This document shows, piece after piece, positions 12,940-25,127 of a stretch of 64,000 nt of DNA (its first letter is position 1; each line of letters starts with the position of its first letter). The position numbers and the translations under genes were made by a program. The notes below the pieces were generated by a model. It did no database searches and was not told where the DNA came from. It saw only the letters and a list, made by a program, of their open reading frames with translations. Origin of the DNA: Asterias rubens (taxonomy: Eukaryota; Echinodermata; Asteroidea; Forcipulatida; Asteriidae); contig NC_047062.1 of assembly GCF_902459465.1 (NCBI RefSeq), positions 1,738,501 through 1,802,500 of the forward strand. Reading direction: 5' to 3'.

Positions 12940-13337
12940 TTAAAGCCAGTGGACACTATTGGTAATTACTCAAAATATTTATCCCCATAAAACCTCACTT
13001 GGTAACAAGTAATGGGGAGAGGTTTATAGTATAAAACATTGTGAGAAACGGCTCCTTCTGAAGTGACATAGTTTTCAAGAAAGAAGTAATTTTCCACAAA
13101 TTTGATTTTGCGACCTCAGATTGAGAATTTTAGGTTTTGAAATCAAGCATCTGAAAGCACACAACTTTGTGTGACCATGGTGCGACAAGGGACGGGTGTT
13201 TTTTCCTTTTATTAATACCTTCGATGACCGATTGAGCTCAAATTTTCACAGGTTTGTTATTTACATATATTGAGATACACTAAGTGAGAAGAAGTCTTTG
13301 ACAATTAGCAATAGTCAGATAGTGTCAGTGTATTTAA
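12940..13337. mobile_element. TTAA-MITE family A, copy 4
   Basis: Starts TTAAagccagtggacactattgg, carries the full body and internal hairpin region, and ends with agtgtcagtgtaTTTAA after a small duplication near the right end. Confidence 0.8.
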
Positions 13338-13891
13338 CACAACAGGGAAACAGTTTCCATTATCAGGGCGTTTTTCAAATGTGTTCATCAGAACGTGGAA
13401 AGATAGTGTTATTTTCAGGGAACCTTCTGCAGAATCAGGGCGAGTTGGCAGCTCTGAACATGTATGGATTTAATCAAAGTGCTTGTGGAAACACTGTTAC
13501 AGATGTTTGCTGCTTTCTCCGTATGGTAAAGGGGAGACTGTATTCAGTTCACATGTGAGTTTTATTGTATCTTTCTTTGTAGTTTGCCTAAAAATCAGCA
13601 ATCATTGACACAAACCAATCTATGACACTATCTTTCACTGGGCTTTTGTCTGCAAGATTTACTGCAACTTAGTCCCCAAGTTCCACAAAAACCTTACTCT
13701 ACAACTCTTAAAAAAATGTTAAATTTGACGTACAGACGGAACTCAAAATCAAGGAAGACCAAATATAAAAGGAACATGTCAGTGTTTTCTTACAGGGGAA
13801 ACTGGCAGTAAATGAGACGAGCCTTCAGAACCCCACAAACAAACCATGAAGTCCAATATTGTGTCCATTTGATGGTGTTGTACCTTTAACC

Positions 13892-14275
13892 TTAAAGACG
13901 CTGGACATCTTTGGTAATTGTTAAAGAACAGTCTTCTCACTTGGTGTATCTCAACATATGCATAAAATAACAGACCTGTGAAAATTTGAGCTCAATTGGT
14001 CGTCGAAGTTGTGAGAGAATAATGGAATAAAAAACGCCCATGTTGCACAAATTATGTGCTTTCAGATGCTTGATTTTAATTCTGAGGTCTCAAAATCAAA
14101 TTCAAATATTTTAGTGAGAAACTCCTTCTTTCTCAAAAACTACGTTACTTCAGAGGGAGCTGTTTCTCACAATGCTTTATACTATCATTCAACAGCTCTC
14201 CATTACTCCTTACCAAGTAAGGTTTTATGCTAATAATTATTTTGAGTAATTAATAATAGTGTCCAGTGACTTTAA
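13892..14275. mobile_element. TTAA-MITE family A, copy 5
   Basis: Full-length reverse copy from TTAAagacgctggacatc to ataatagtgtccagtgacTTTAA. It directly abuts a strongly diverged relative at 14272-14655. Confidence 0.8.
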
Positions 14276-14655
14276 AGGCAGTGATACTTTTGCTATAACT
14301 ACTTTAAACTTTAATGACCATAAAACCTACTTGATAAGGAGTACTGGATGGAGAGCTGGTGATATTGTAAATAAATGTTAACCTTTGAATGACAACCTTT
14401 GAAGTAATGTATTTCAGAGAAAGAGGTTTAATTCAAACACAAAAATGGAAGCTGAGAACAACATAAAGGCTTCAGGCATGAAGCCTTTCTTTGGCATCTG
14501 AAAGCACAGATTTCTATACAACAAGGGTGTTTTTTCTTTCATTATTTTCATGCAACTCTTATGACCAACTGAAGCCAAATGTTTGTTGTTTTTAAAGCAT
14601 ACGCGAGTGAGGATACTGGTTTTCGACAATTACCAAAAGTATACCCTGACTCTTA
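14272..14655. mobile_element. Diverged relative of TTAA-MITE family A
   Basis: Begins TTAAaggcagtgatactttt and retains family landmarks in order (cataaaacctacttg, gcatctgaaagcacaga, caagggtgttttttctttcatt, gacaattaccaaaagta) at low identity. It shares its left TTAA with the right end of the preceding copy. Confidence 0.6.
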
Positions 14656-14982
14656 CAGACCTATCTCAACACTTTCCCCCAACTCATGGCTCTTAGTTTC
14701 TGTGAGTTGTTTACAAGGCTAGATTTTCCACAATTGGGCCAAACAAAATAATTTCAATAAGCTCAGGGTTCTGCTTGAGGCACAAGAACAAATTATCAAA
14801 CTTTCAGCAGCAGAAATTTCTCTGAATTCTAATTGAATTAGTGTGTTTAACGGATGGCAAAGTTTTGGTTTAGTACATGAATACAAATTGTCCTTCCTTT
14901 TCTTCCGACATGTTTGAGAGATTGCAGACCTTGTTAGCCCACACACTAGCAGCATCATAAAATGGGACATGTTTAAACACAA

Positions 14983-15349
14983 GGTGGCAACAGACATACT
15001 CAGTATGTTTTTCCTTAGGAACGTTACAAAAGGTGGCAACAGACATACTCAGTATGTTTTTCCTTGACCAGGAACGTTACAGAAGGTGGCAACAGACATA
15101 CTCAGTATGTTTTTCCTTGACCAGGAACGTTACAGAAGGTGGCAACAGACATACTCAGTATGTTTTTCCTTGACCAGGAACGTTACAGAAGGTGGCAACA
15201 GACATACTCAGTATGTTTTTCCTTGACCAGGAACATTACAGAAGGTGGCAACAGACATACTCAGTATGTTTTTCCTTGACCAGGAACGTTACAGAAGGTG
15301 GCAACAGACATACTCAGTATGTTTTTCCTTGACCAGGAACGTTACAGAA
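14983..15349. repeat. 53-bp tandem array, 7 units
   Basis: Seven head-to-tail units; unit 1 (14983-15031) lacks four bases (gacc), units 2-7 start at 15032, 15085, 15138, 15191, 15244 and 15297 and are almost identical (a single gaacatta change in unit 5). Each unit contains a perfect odd palindrome acatactcagtatgt. The array runs straight into the end block of a family A MITE (about 15350-15391). The frames across it are open only because 53 is not a multiple of 3; it is not a gene. Confidence 0.95.
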
Positions 15350-16231
15350 GGTGGTAATTACTACTACCAACAGTGTCCAGTGTCTTTAACACAGTTCTTA
15401 GCGTGCACACATTTTCTAGAATTACTGAGGGGCCCAACTTTCTACAGTTGTTTGTCCGAAGGACACTGTAAGGGCTACTCTATAAGAGAAAATTTTTAAT
15501 GTTTTGCCCAATTTAAATAAAGCCTATTAGCAAAAATATTTCTTGCTGAGCAATGAAATTTGCTAAGCATTTTGTCCTGCTTAATATAATAGCGTCATGA
15601 GATTGTGTCTATATACGCTTGCTGCCATCTAGTGTCCCCTCCAACTTTAGCCTTAGAAACTGACCTCGGTTTTGCAGAGACCGACATATGATGTAGGCCT
15701 ACTCTGATTGTTAACAAATTTGATTTAATAAAACCTAACCCTTTTTTTGCTTTAAGTATTAGGGATTATTGCCGACTTATACAAAAAGAAACACAACAAC
15801 ATCGTTCCTCTTATAAAACAAAGCCTCATTCCACTGACCTTTACACAAAAAAGCTATATCCAGTAACTCATCAGCAACATTCTCCATATAATTTATAAAT
15901 TGTTCTTAACAGTAACTTTAATTTAAGTACATACATATAAACAGCCTGAATTATCACATTTTAGGAAGACCTGATGCCAAAACTGTAAGCCCTCAAACTT
16001 TCTCATGTCACTTACGAATACACTGTACAAATACTTTAAGTCATTTGAAGTCATTTTAACTCCTTAATATATATAATGAAAACTACTGCCTCACAAAACA
16101 ACAAAATAAAAGTTTGTTTACATGACTTTGTAGTACAAAGTTGAGATGGTTAAGTCACGTTTGAATTGACAGCTTTGAATGGACAGCTTCTCTTGCTGCT
16201 ATGGCTTGAAGCATACTGCTATACATGTATG

Positions 16232-16447
16232 AGCCTTTTTGAGGTATGGGCGGACGTGATACGCGCGCGTCACAGGCCGCGACTGATGCCACACTCACCA
16301 TGTTGGTGGTCATTAGGTTTACGTGTAAACGCCGCGTCGCTTTAAATGCGCACTTCACTGAATAACATATTTCTATGGTCAATACGCACAAATTTACCAC
16401 AACTTTACAGTTTTGTAGCATTGTGTCCGCCATACCTCAAAAAGGCT
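16232..16447. mobile_element. 216-bp MITE (family F, agcctttttgaggtatgg ends)
   Basis: Terminal inverted repeats agcctttttgaggtatgg / ccatacctcaaaaaggct, perfect over 18 bases, followed by a related cggac. The interior is CpG-rich. Other copies at 38513-38636 and 10985-11069. Confidence 0.85.
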
Positions 16448-16514
16448 TATGGGCTAGGCAACAGCTACACAATATAGACTGTGCAAGTCTTGTGCATATT
16501 CAAACGATTGTTGC

Positions 16515-16562
16515 GTCACAAAAATTCACTTTGCATTCGCAAGAAGTATGAACAAGGCTTAA
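16515..16562. mobile_element. Fragment of the ggttcatacttcctgc MITE
   Basis: gcattcgcaagaagtatgaa followed by caaggcttaa matches the right end of the complete copy at 31181-31362. Confidence 0.55.
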
Positions 16563-17362
16563 TGACATGGATTCATCACACTGTTGTTGGTTGGAGATTC
16601 CAAGCCATTAACTATGTATACAGTGGCTAGTATATGTACGTATTGCCCCCTTTGGCATTAGGGCCTTGTCACACGTGGCAAAAAATTGTTTTTCCTCTCA
16701 AAATTGATTTTTCTACCGAACATCTCTTAAGGGGTTTTCATACAACCACCTGTCTTGCGAAAAAAATTATATATTGTGGATTAAAAACTAAGTGAAGAAA
16801 ATTAATAAATTATAGTAAAAAAAAGTAGCGTCACATCCTTTGTGCCTTGTTTAAATCCAAAATATATCTCCCAGCCCCCAAACTAAAAAAATCAAAAAAA
16901 TCAATGACATTTCACCAATGTAAGTCAGTGTCTCATAAAAAAGATACATTCTTTAGAAAATCTCTACTGCTAAAATCGTAACCTGGATTTTGCTAATACT
17001 GAACACGTCCTGCAACTACAAGACATGGGCCCAATTTCATAGAGCTGCTTAATCACAAAATTTTGCTTAAGAGTCCCTGCCTGTAAGAGTGTACCAAGTG
17101 GTGATTCATGGGTTCTCAGATCTTCTTCTAAAAAATTAGAGTGATACATCATCATACCAAACGAATAAATCCAAAATTTTAGGTTGCTGACGCTTTTGGT
17201 TTTGGAGTTACCAGTTATCAAAGTTTCGGCCTAAAAGCCCTCGAGAAACGAATAGTACATTCCCTGTAAACACAAAAATGTGCGCCACGGTCATCCCAAC
17301 AAAAGTGAAACATTTTTTGAAACCTCCAGTTGGGCTCATAACAAAAGGAAAAAAAAAAAATT

Positions 17363-18127
17363 GGGATCTCGTTGGCCATCATGTTACATGTTTCATGTAA
17401 TATTTGTTAGCGCCACTCAAATCCCATTTGGTTTTTGCTTTTTATGTGTTGCTGAGTATCTATATAATCATAAAACGCAGACAACTTAATGGGATCATAT
17501 TGGCGCGTGGATTTCTAGACGACGCATTATCGCCCGAAATAGGCAGTAGTGTAGTTTCATATGACCTTTGTTATATTGGTGGGCCAACATGATCCCAATT
17601 ATTTTTCAATTGAAATCTGTTTAGGAACACTCAACGTAACCAAATACAAGAAAACATTGATGGGATCTTGTTGGCACAGATACTTACAGTGATGAAAAAA
17701 GTGAATGTTGTGCCAATTTAGGCCAAAATGTGTGGAATGACAATACTTTAGAAAATTTTCAAAAAATCTTTTGACATGCAAGTTGCAGAGATCCCAAGAT
17801 TCTTTTTTCATTTGTCATTAGATGAAAACTGTTCCAATACCCAGTTGCCATAAAAAAAATTTTTTTTTGTTGGCGCGAAGTTACGGAGGTGCGAAAATGC
17901 AATATATTGGTAACATTTGAACTTTGACCTCTATTATCTCTCTGCGCCAACGAGATCCCACTCACTTTGCACTTAAATTTGTTTTAGGGATGCAAGCTCT
18001 TTCATTTGAACTTGTTCAATTCATGGGATCCAATAGGCGCGTTGAGTTATGAGGCGTTGAAAATGGCACGAGGGCACTGTTCGTCAAAGGTTCAGGTGCG
18101 CGTAACATGACGCGCCAACGAGATCCC
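17363..18127. repeat. Iterated GGGATC-N3-TTGGCGC motif, 7 sites in both orientations
   Basis: Seven sites of the form gggatc-nnn-(t)tggcgc: + at 17363, 17491, 17662, 18025; - (gcgccaacgagatccc) ending at 17596, 17959, 18127; plus a half site ttggcgcg near 17871. Spacing is irregular (about 65-240 bp) and the sequence between sites is unrelated, unlike a simple tandem repeat. The element encodes nothing recognisable, so the sites may be protein-binding sequences of the mobilising enzyme; that is inference. Confidence 0.75.
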
Positions 18128-18386
18128 AATTTTTTTTACTTTTGTTATAAGCCCAACTGGAGGTTTCAAAAAATGTTTTACTTTTTCTGGGATGACCGTG
18201 GCGCACGTTTTTGTGTTTACGGGGAATGTACTATTCGTTTCTTGAGGGCTTTTTGGCCCAAACTTTGATAACTGGTAACTCCAAAACCGAAAGCGTCAGC
18301 AAACTAAAATTTTGGATTTATTCGTTTGGTATGATGATGTATCACTCTAATTTTTTGGAAGAAGATCTGCGAACCCATGAATCACC

Positions 18387-18400
18387 CCCCCCCCCCCCTA
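18387..18400. repeat. Poly-C tract in foldback right arm
   Basis: A run of about 14 C replaces an unrelated short sequence (a-c-c-a-c-t region) of the left arm and is the main difference between the arms. Confidence 0.85.
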
Positions 18401-18811
18401 ATTTGGTACATTCTTACAGGCAGGGACTCTTAAGCGAAAAAAATCCTTGCTTAGTAAAATCAGATTAACGGCCAAGACTCCTTTCAATTGTTATGCTAAG
18501 TAAACAACAGCTAAATACCACTCACAAGCAATGTATATGGCATGTTTTTGGCCAGTAACATGTGTAAAATAAGCATGATAATTTCGTGCTTAAGCAGATT
18601 TTTTGCTTAAGCAGCTCCATGAAATTGGCCCCTGGTTGGACAAAGCAAACTAATTGAAAAATCACTGTGCGGTGGTTTCATTCAAGCCAATAGCGTTTGT
18701 CTATAGGGAGACCCCAAGTTGCTGTGATCACGGGCCAAGGAATTCTGTCCTAACAGCCCAAAGGGTAACATGAGTTACAGTTTGATGAGGAACAGAATTC
18801 TGTGATAAACA

Positions 18812-18988
18812 TAGGCCTGATATTTCACGGAGGCAACAAAGGCCATTGCCTCTGTGCCCCCTGGTAATTGCCCTTGAAATGACCGTAGAATTTTATGATC
18901 TCCTCAAGGCATGTAAGGTGTCCTTTACCAAGGAGAAATTGCCTTGGTGCCCTTGTGCTTTTAAAAACGAAGCATACAGGCCTGTAAA
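18812..18988. mobile_element. Family E repeat (aggcctg ends), copy 1
   Basis: Begins taggcctgatatttcacgg and ends cgaagcatacaggcctg with two ttgccttggtgccctt-like blocks inside. Relatives: 22612-22794, 28505-28645, 35252-35345, 38664-38823. Possibly a MITE with short inverted ends. Confidence 0.6.
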
Positions 18989-19983
18989 CAGTGCCATGAA
19001 ATTTGCCAGTGTGTGGGTAGTAGGAGTTACTTATATATATTAAAATATATTAAATATATATATATTAAAATAATTAAGTTTTTATGAGCACATTTTCATT
19101 TTCTGCTAAATAATAAGTTAAATTGTTTCAAAAATTACAGATTGAATTAAGTACTTTTTTGTTGTGCTTCCAGAAATGGCACTACAATCAATATTGAAAA
19201 AATAATAATAATATATTCGATTGAATAGAAAATTCTTGCCTCCTCATCCTCATGCACAAAACACAAAGGTTCTTCTACAGTTTCTCTGAACTACGATAAA
19301 ACAAGAAAGAAAATCAATGCGTTCTGCAGGAGATATTCCATGCCTAGGTAAGTGTTTTTGTTTCTTCTTGTCTTGGTTAATCTGAGAATAATAATGCCAA
19401 GTACAACATTGTGTCAATATTGAGAAGCTCAAATAACACAACAGGCAAGCTACACGGTACAAGGCATTATTGCAGGGTCTTAAAAGCCTTTTTGCCAAAC
19501 CCAAGAAAAATGTTTAAATACAAAATCCAAATTTTATTTGTGACCCAGCATTTTATCTCAATTTTAAAAACACCTTTAAAGGGATAGACATACAAAGTAT
19601 TTATGAATTATCAAATGTTTTTTACTAATTATTTTAAACACTCCGATTTGGGAAACTACTATGAATACTTGGGTTGCATATTTTGTTCGAAAAAACCAAT
19701 TATGTTTTATAGACACAATGAAGTTTTATGAACTGAGTACACATTGGTTTAAGGTTAACGACCTTGTGAATTGAAACTCTTTGGGGAGAAGTTTTGGTTC
19801 TGAGAAGAGCCAGGGTTGAGACTTAAAGTGGCTCAACTATTTGAACAGTGTCCTCTGCTTTGTCTTTGTGCTCTTCAAGACAAGTGGAGAACACTGCTCC
19901 AAAGGAAGGCACAAAACACTAACCAGCTAACCCTTGTATCGGTTCCGACACGCTCAATGCCCCCATGCTAGTAGGAGTGTATT

Positions 19984-20225
19984 CCATATAGAGGGTGCTA
20001 GATAGATACTGTTTATTATTAAACCTTAACGGGAAACTGCAAGTACCCAGAAAGTTTGTGAGTACCTGAAAAGTTCTAGAGTGTACTCGCGCAAAGAGGA
20101 GAATCTTCCATATAGAGGGCGCTAGATAACTCCCGTTAAAATCTATGGGAACCTAGAGTACCTCAAAAGCTCTTGAGTGCACTTACGCTAGTAAAGAGGG
20201 TGCTAGATAGCTTCTGTTGATGCTT
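19984..20225. repeat. Degenerate tandem repeat (agagggcgctagatag units)
   Basis: Three blocks start with tatagagggtgctagatag (19988), tatagagggcgctagataac (20114) and aaagagggtgctagatagc (20193), each followed by a related stretch with ctcttgagtgcac-like ends. Confidence 0.6.
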
Positions 20226-20311
20226 ACAGAAACCAAGAAACAATTTCTTTTGAGTGCACCCAAGATTGTCCGAAAGGCTGAAGGGGTTATTATTATTTAG
20301 TGCCTTCCTGT

Positions 20312-20696
20312 TTAAAGACACTGAACACTATTGGTAATTGTCATAGACCAGTCTTCCCACTTGCTGTGTGTCAGCATATGCCCAAAATATCAAACCTGTG
20401 AAAATTTGAGCTCAATTGGTCGTCAAAGTTGTGAGATAATAATGAAAGAAAAAACACCCTTGTCACACAGAGTTGTGTGCTTTCAGATGCTTGATTTCGA
20501 GACCTCAAGTTCTAAATCTGAGGTCTCGAAATCAAATTCGTGGAAAATTACTTCTTTCTCGAAAACTACTCCACTTCAGAGGGAGCTGTTTCTCACAATT
20601 TGTATACTATCAACAGCTCCCCATTACTCGTTATCATGAAAGGTTTTATGCTAATAATTATTTTGAGTAATTACCAATTGTCTCCACTGCCTTTAA
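20312..20696. mobile_element. TTAA-MITE family A, copy 7
   Basis: Full-length reverse copy, TTAAagacactgaacactattgg to accaattgtctccactgccTTTAA. The internal inverted repeat gatttcgagacctca / tgaggtctcgaaatc is perfect. Confidence 0.85.
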
Positions 20697-21903
20697 AATG
20701 GCAAGACTCTGCTTTATCTCATTCTGATTCAACTTAGATGCAAATACTTTCTAAATCATAAAACCTTCTCAGTTATAACTTCCTATACCATGCAAAGCTT
20801 CAAATGTTACTAATTAAGATAAATTAACATCAAGGACAGTGAACGCACCACTAACAGTGAAAATATTTTAAGCAATGCAATAAATGTGACCGTTAACACT
20901 CATTTATAATAAGACATTAAGTACAGAGCCATTGCAATAATACAAAAATTAAGTACAAAACTGCAGCCTTTTTCGTATTTCGACTGTTCAAAAAGACAAA
21001 ACAGGAATAAAAATTTGAATTGTGTTTAGTTTCACCAAGTTGTAATAAAAAATAGATATAATTCGCTGGACCAGACATCTGATGCTACAGAAGGGTCAAA
21101 CCAGCCACCCACAGTCTATTCACATAGTTTGTCAAACTGGACGTAATATACAAAAAGGGTAAAACACCTGCTTATGATTCCAATGTGCAACATTCAAAAT
21201 CCACCAGGCTTCACTTAATCAAAATCATTTTTTTTCTCTACAGTACTGTGGTAATCTGTCAATATGACAGTTGTCACAGCATGGAGCTATAAAGGTCACA
21301 GTAACAAGAAAATAAAACCCTCATCACTGATGTTGGAGGCTCACAAGAGGGCAGTATAACATGACAGATCTGCAGTCACTGTTTTCAGCTCAATAGTAGA
21401 TGTTTCTCCAAGCTTTTTATCATGTTTATCTTTGCGTCATTATGACAAGCTTTTGGGCTTTTGGGCTTTTGCGAATTTACATTTACATACTAACTTTTTT
21501 TTAACAGTTTGTGGACACAATATAATCAGATATTTATTTACTTACAATTCAAAACTCTGCTGAGTGTGTTTCTTAACTCAGACACATTGTGTACCTGTTA
21601 GACGAAGTAAACATCTTTTCAACTATAATTTAGTAAGCTTTGCTGCAGAGTGCTATAAAATAATTGTCTAACTTAGTAACTTCTGCTAAGACTGTAAGAG
21701 AGTGTCTAAAGAAACATGCACAGAAAAACTGCTTAGCACAGAAAAAAATCATGCCTAGCAGAAACAAGCTACCAGCCCACCAAAAAACAAGTAATAATGT
21801 TGGATTTGTGACTGGTTCCATGTTTATTTTGTATTTATAGCAGAAAATTTTGTTCAGCACCATTTCTACTTTATTTTTAGTAGAGCTTAACAATCAGGAT
21901 CAA

Positions 21904-22097
21904 GGCCCAATTTGAAAGAGCTGATGAAGCACAAAAAAGTAGCTAGGAGCAACAAAATTATGCTTGCCAGAATGAGTTACCTGCCAAAATATAACTTCAA
22001 ATGTACCATCTGTGACTGGTACCCTGCTCAGTTGTGCTTAGCAGGATATAATTCAGCACTTTTTTTCTGGTTAAGCAGCTCTATAAAATTGGGTCTA
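21904..22097. mobile_element. Family C MITE, copy 5 (reverse)
   Basis: aggcccaatttgaaagagct at the left, ggttaagcagctctataaaattggg at the right, core ctgtgactggtaccctgctc. Confidence 0.7.
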
Positions 22098-22611
22098 GTA
22101 CAGAAGACCAAAAGGTAATAAGCAACAAATATTTCTACGCTAACATATTTTTCAAAAAAAAACATTTATTTGAAGGGGTGGGGAAGTCACTCAGTACAAT
22201 ATGATTCTTTGGCTGCAAATTTGTTTTTGCTGGCAAAATTGTTTGTGCTAAGCAGTTCTCAGTCTGTATAACGTGGCTTAAGGCTTCCTTTGCCTAATAC
22301 ACCATGAATAGCAAACCTTCTCCTTCCAAACTACATGTATCAGGGCTTGGTTCATTACATTACCTCCGATCTCGGAAAAAAACATTATCTTTGTAACTGA
22401 AACTAACTCAACCTTAATTAAAACCCCAACTCCCTGGGGATGTTTTCTTTTCAGGAATGCGTTGAATCATTAGAATTCAGTCGCATAACTCAAAGCTGTT
22501 GTCTCTAATAAGTTATAGGGTTTGACCCTATGCTGGAAAACACAATCGCTCTGGAAGGTTCATATCAAATTACAGGCAAGTACAACAAACTCGAAGACAA
22601 GACAGATTCCC

Positions 22612-22794
22612 AGGACTGATTATTCACGGAGGCAAAGAAGGCAGTTGCTTCCGTGCCCCATAGTCATTGCCTTGGTGCCCTTGAAATGTTACAGTAGAAT
22701 TATACAATTTCCTCATATAGGGTGGGTGCTCTTTACCAAGGAGAAAATGCCTTGGTGCCCTTGCCCCTTCAGAAACGAAGCATACAGGCCTGGA
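22612..22794. mobile_element. Family E repeat, copy 2
   Basis: ttcacggaggcaaagaaggc ... aaacgaagcatacaggcctg, with ttgccttggtgcccttga twice, as in the copy at 18812-18988. Confidence 0.6.
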
Positions 22795-23094
22795 TTCCTG
22801 GGTAACCAGAGTTAACAAAAAAACATACCTTCTTCCTTTTCTACGAGTCGACAAAGATCAAATCCTGATGTTCTGAAAATGAACAGGAATCAGTAAGGCT
22901 TAGGTTGAGGTTGGTTGACTGCATAGGAGAGTTTGATGAGTGGCTGAATGTTAGAACTCGTCTTCTGAACTATCGGCCAGTAGCTGCACCCTGTCAAAGT
23001 TGCTGCTCATGTCATGGTCCTGGAACGGAAAGATCAGAATCAAATGTCATTTCATTTCATGTTGTTTATTATAATTCTTCTTTTTTATAATTGT

Positions 23095-23170
23095 TTGTTT
23101 TAATGTTATTTAGCCTTCGAGAAAGTCTCAGCTAGGGATGAAACATCAGGCCATTAACTTTTTTTTTCTT
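23095..23170 (+). mobile_element. Penelope-like element 3' tail (solo, diverged)
   Basis: ttagccttcgagaaagtctc, agctagggatgaaacatcag, gccattaac followed by a T run: the third copy of the tail found at 4245-4345 and 59265-59365. Confidence 0.6.
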
Positions 23171-24034
23171 TCAATTCTTCATGATATGAACATATTGAAT
23201 TCCAAATCCCATGTTTTAAAAGGATGACATCATTTATACAAGATCACTTGAGAGCAAAAATAGTTATTTGAAGTGAATCTCGCTGCATTGCTATAAAATT
23301 TGCATCGGAACTTCAGATGACTGTGCGTGAAGACCTAATTCTACCAGACTTTTGCACACTAACCAGGTGGTTTACTCGATGAGTGGCATTATAAACTGAA
23401 TCTTTTTTAGTGTCACCACTTTAAAGATGTAGCTTTAGTATCAAGGTTCAAGGTTCATTTACTTTTGCACAGTATCAAAAAGCAAAAGGCAACATCAATC
23501 CAAAGAAGTCATTACAAAATACAAAGAAGAAAAACAAAATACAAAAATTGAAAACCTTTCTCCATTCTGGTCAGTGCACAATACACCTGTACACTAGCAT
23601 ACTAACGGAGTGCTGGGTCAACATTCACACACATTGATTACAAAGTTCAACCTCAAACCTGTATTTTAAACTGAAAATTTTGAAACTAAAAAAATAAATA
23701 TAGGAATCCTTCTGTCTGCTCAGTGAACAATCATGACAATACACACGTACACACAATGCCATTCTAACAGGACAATATTGCAACACATTGATTACTGAGT
23801 TTGACCACACTTCACTGCACCAAGCCTGTATTTGTATTAAAACTCTGAAGTATATTTCTCCCAAAACGATCAATAATCTAAGGTTACAGTTGTGCAAATA
23901 TTTGTTTGATTCTGCGCAGCCTGTTATGTTGATCAGGATTGTTTAACAGATGTTGTTTCCAACAGTTCACAGTTCACACGTTCATCAATTAGTTTTGTTT
24001 TTTGAACATAAATTGTATAATGCTGATTTTTAGG

Positions 24035-24238
24035 CAAAACAATCAATCAAGAAGTCACCTGTGAACGTTTCAGCTGACCACACTTTTTTTCTAGAAGAGC
24101 TAAGGATTGGAATGATGTCTGAAATCAATGATTTGAAGTTGTTTGTGATGGAGATAAATAAAGGCTTAGAAAAACTGGCTACAGCTTTGACTACAACTGT
24201 TGATAAGGTTGCTGCCAAAGCAGCCCTCATACTTCAAT
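24035..24238 (+). CDS. Possible terminal coding exon (helical, unknown)
   Basis: Following a T-rich acceptor (gatttttag) there are 67 open codons ending TGA. From Met-Met at 24112 the residues form a regular amphipathic pattern (EINDLKLFVMEINKGLEKLA) suggesting a helix or coiled coil. No upstream exon was found, and it may be an ancient repeat. The flanks contain MITE and Penelope-tail sequence. Confidence 0.22.
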
Positions 24239-24302
24239 GAAGGTAGATGCGCAATCCTGCACAAAAGTAGCTATATAACAGTAACACTTGTAGAATCTGT
24301 AT

Positions 24303-24620
24303 TCGTTTGGTAATTACTCAAAAAAAAAACATTAACTTAAAAACTGACTTGGTAACAAGCATTGGAGAGCTGTTGATTCCCTCTGAAGTAACCGTTACAT
24401 AGATTTTGAGAAAGAGGTAATTTCTCACTAAATTATTCCTAGCACGAACTTGCACACAAATTCTTTCAACAAGCATGTTGTTTCTTTCATCATTTTCTCG
24501 CAACTTCGATGACCAATTGAGCCCAAATTTTCACAGGCTTGTTATTTTATGCTTATGATGGAATATACCAAGTGAGAACACTGGTCTTTGACAATTACCA
24601 AACGTGTACCTTCCCTTTAA
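24303..24620. mobile_element. TTAA-MITE family A variant, second copy
   Basis: Starts in tttggtaattactcaaa, ends acaattaccaaacgtgtaccttcccTTTAA, like the subfamily at 10131-10505. The left tip is lost. Confidence 0.7.
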
Positions 24621-25127
24621 GAGAATTTATGATAAATACATTTTTAAACCTTTTTCCTGAGGTTGTTGTGTAAAAATAAAGCTCTTTGAAATGAACCATA
24701 GCTTAAATTGAACTTTGATTTTACCCGTTAGAGAGCAAATCACCTGCAACTGGCTTGTAACCGAAATGCCACAAACAGCTGCAAGATTTGACTTATTTCA
24801 ACCAACAACAAAAAAGATCACAGTAAAGGTCATTCCATGTACAGGCTAAAATGTACATTCTCATCCCATTCCAACCCCTGTGGGTCTAAGACATTTGTCA
24901 GACATCTTTTAATTTACACTGGCCTAAATATTCCCATGTTAACATATTAATAGTAAACTCCATTTCAAACAAAGGAAACATTTTTTGTGTGTGAAATTTT
25001 TACATAAAATATATGTAAAAACTGTGTCAAAAAATCTCACAATATTAGTCAAGTAAAAACATTATGATGATGATTATAAACAACTGAATAGCTTCCAAAG
25101 GCAGTTAATATTCTCTGCATGTATTTT

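Larger units (their letters stand above)
17071..18429. mobile_element. 1.36-kb foldback element inserted at TTAA
   Basis: Two inverted arms of about 310 bp (17071-17377 and 18110-18429) beginning gagtccctgcctgtaaga, enclosing about 730 bp. Perfect TTAA sits on both sides (17067-17070 and 18430-18433), and the host on either side is a family C MITE (gggcccaatttcatagagctgctta at 17026, inverse near 18602-18633), so this is a nested insertion. Arms carry the same near-readable sequence on opposite strands, which creates mirror ORFs that are not genes. Inner part: see the iterated motif entry. No transposase. Confidence 0.85.

Noticed and set aside
13298-13558. 86-codon frame overlapping the end of a MITE
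   Set aside because: Half lies in repeat sequence and no family was recognised; the final gtgagt could be a donor, but that is too little.
15245-15499. 84-codon frame across the 53-bp array
   Set aside because: An artefact of the tandem repeat.
18211-18468. Plus-strand frame mirrored by a minus-strand frame at 16970-17221
   Set aside because: The same sequence in the two arms of the foldback; interrupted by the poly-C run and without homology.
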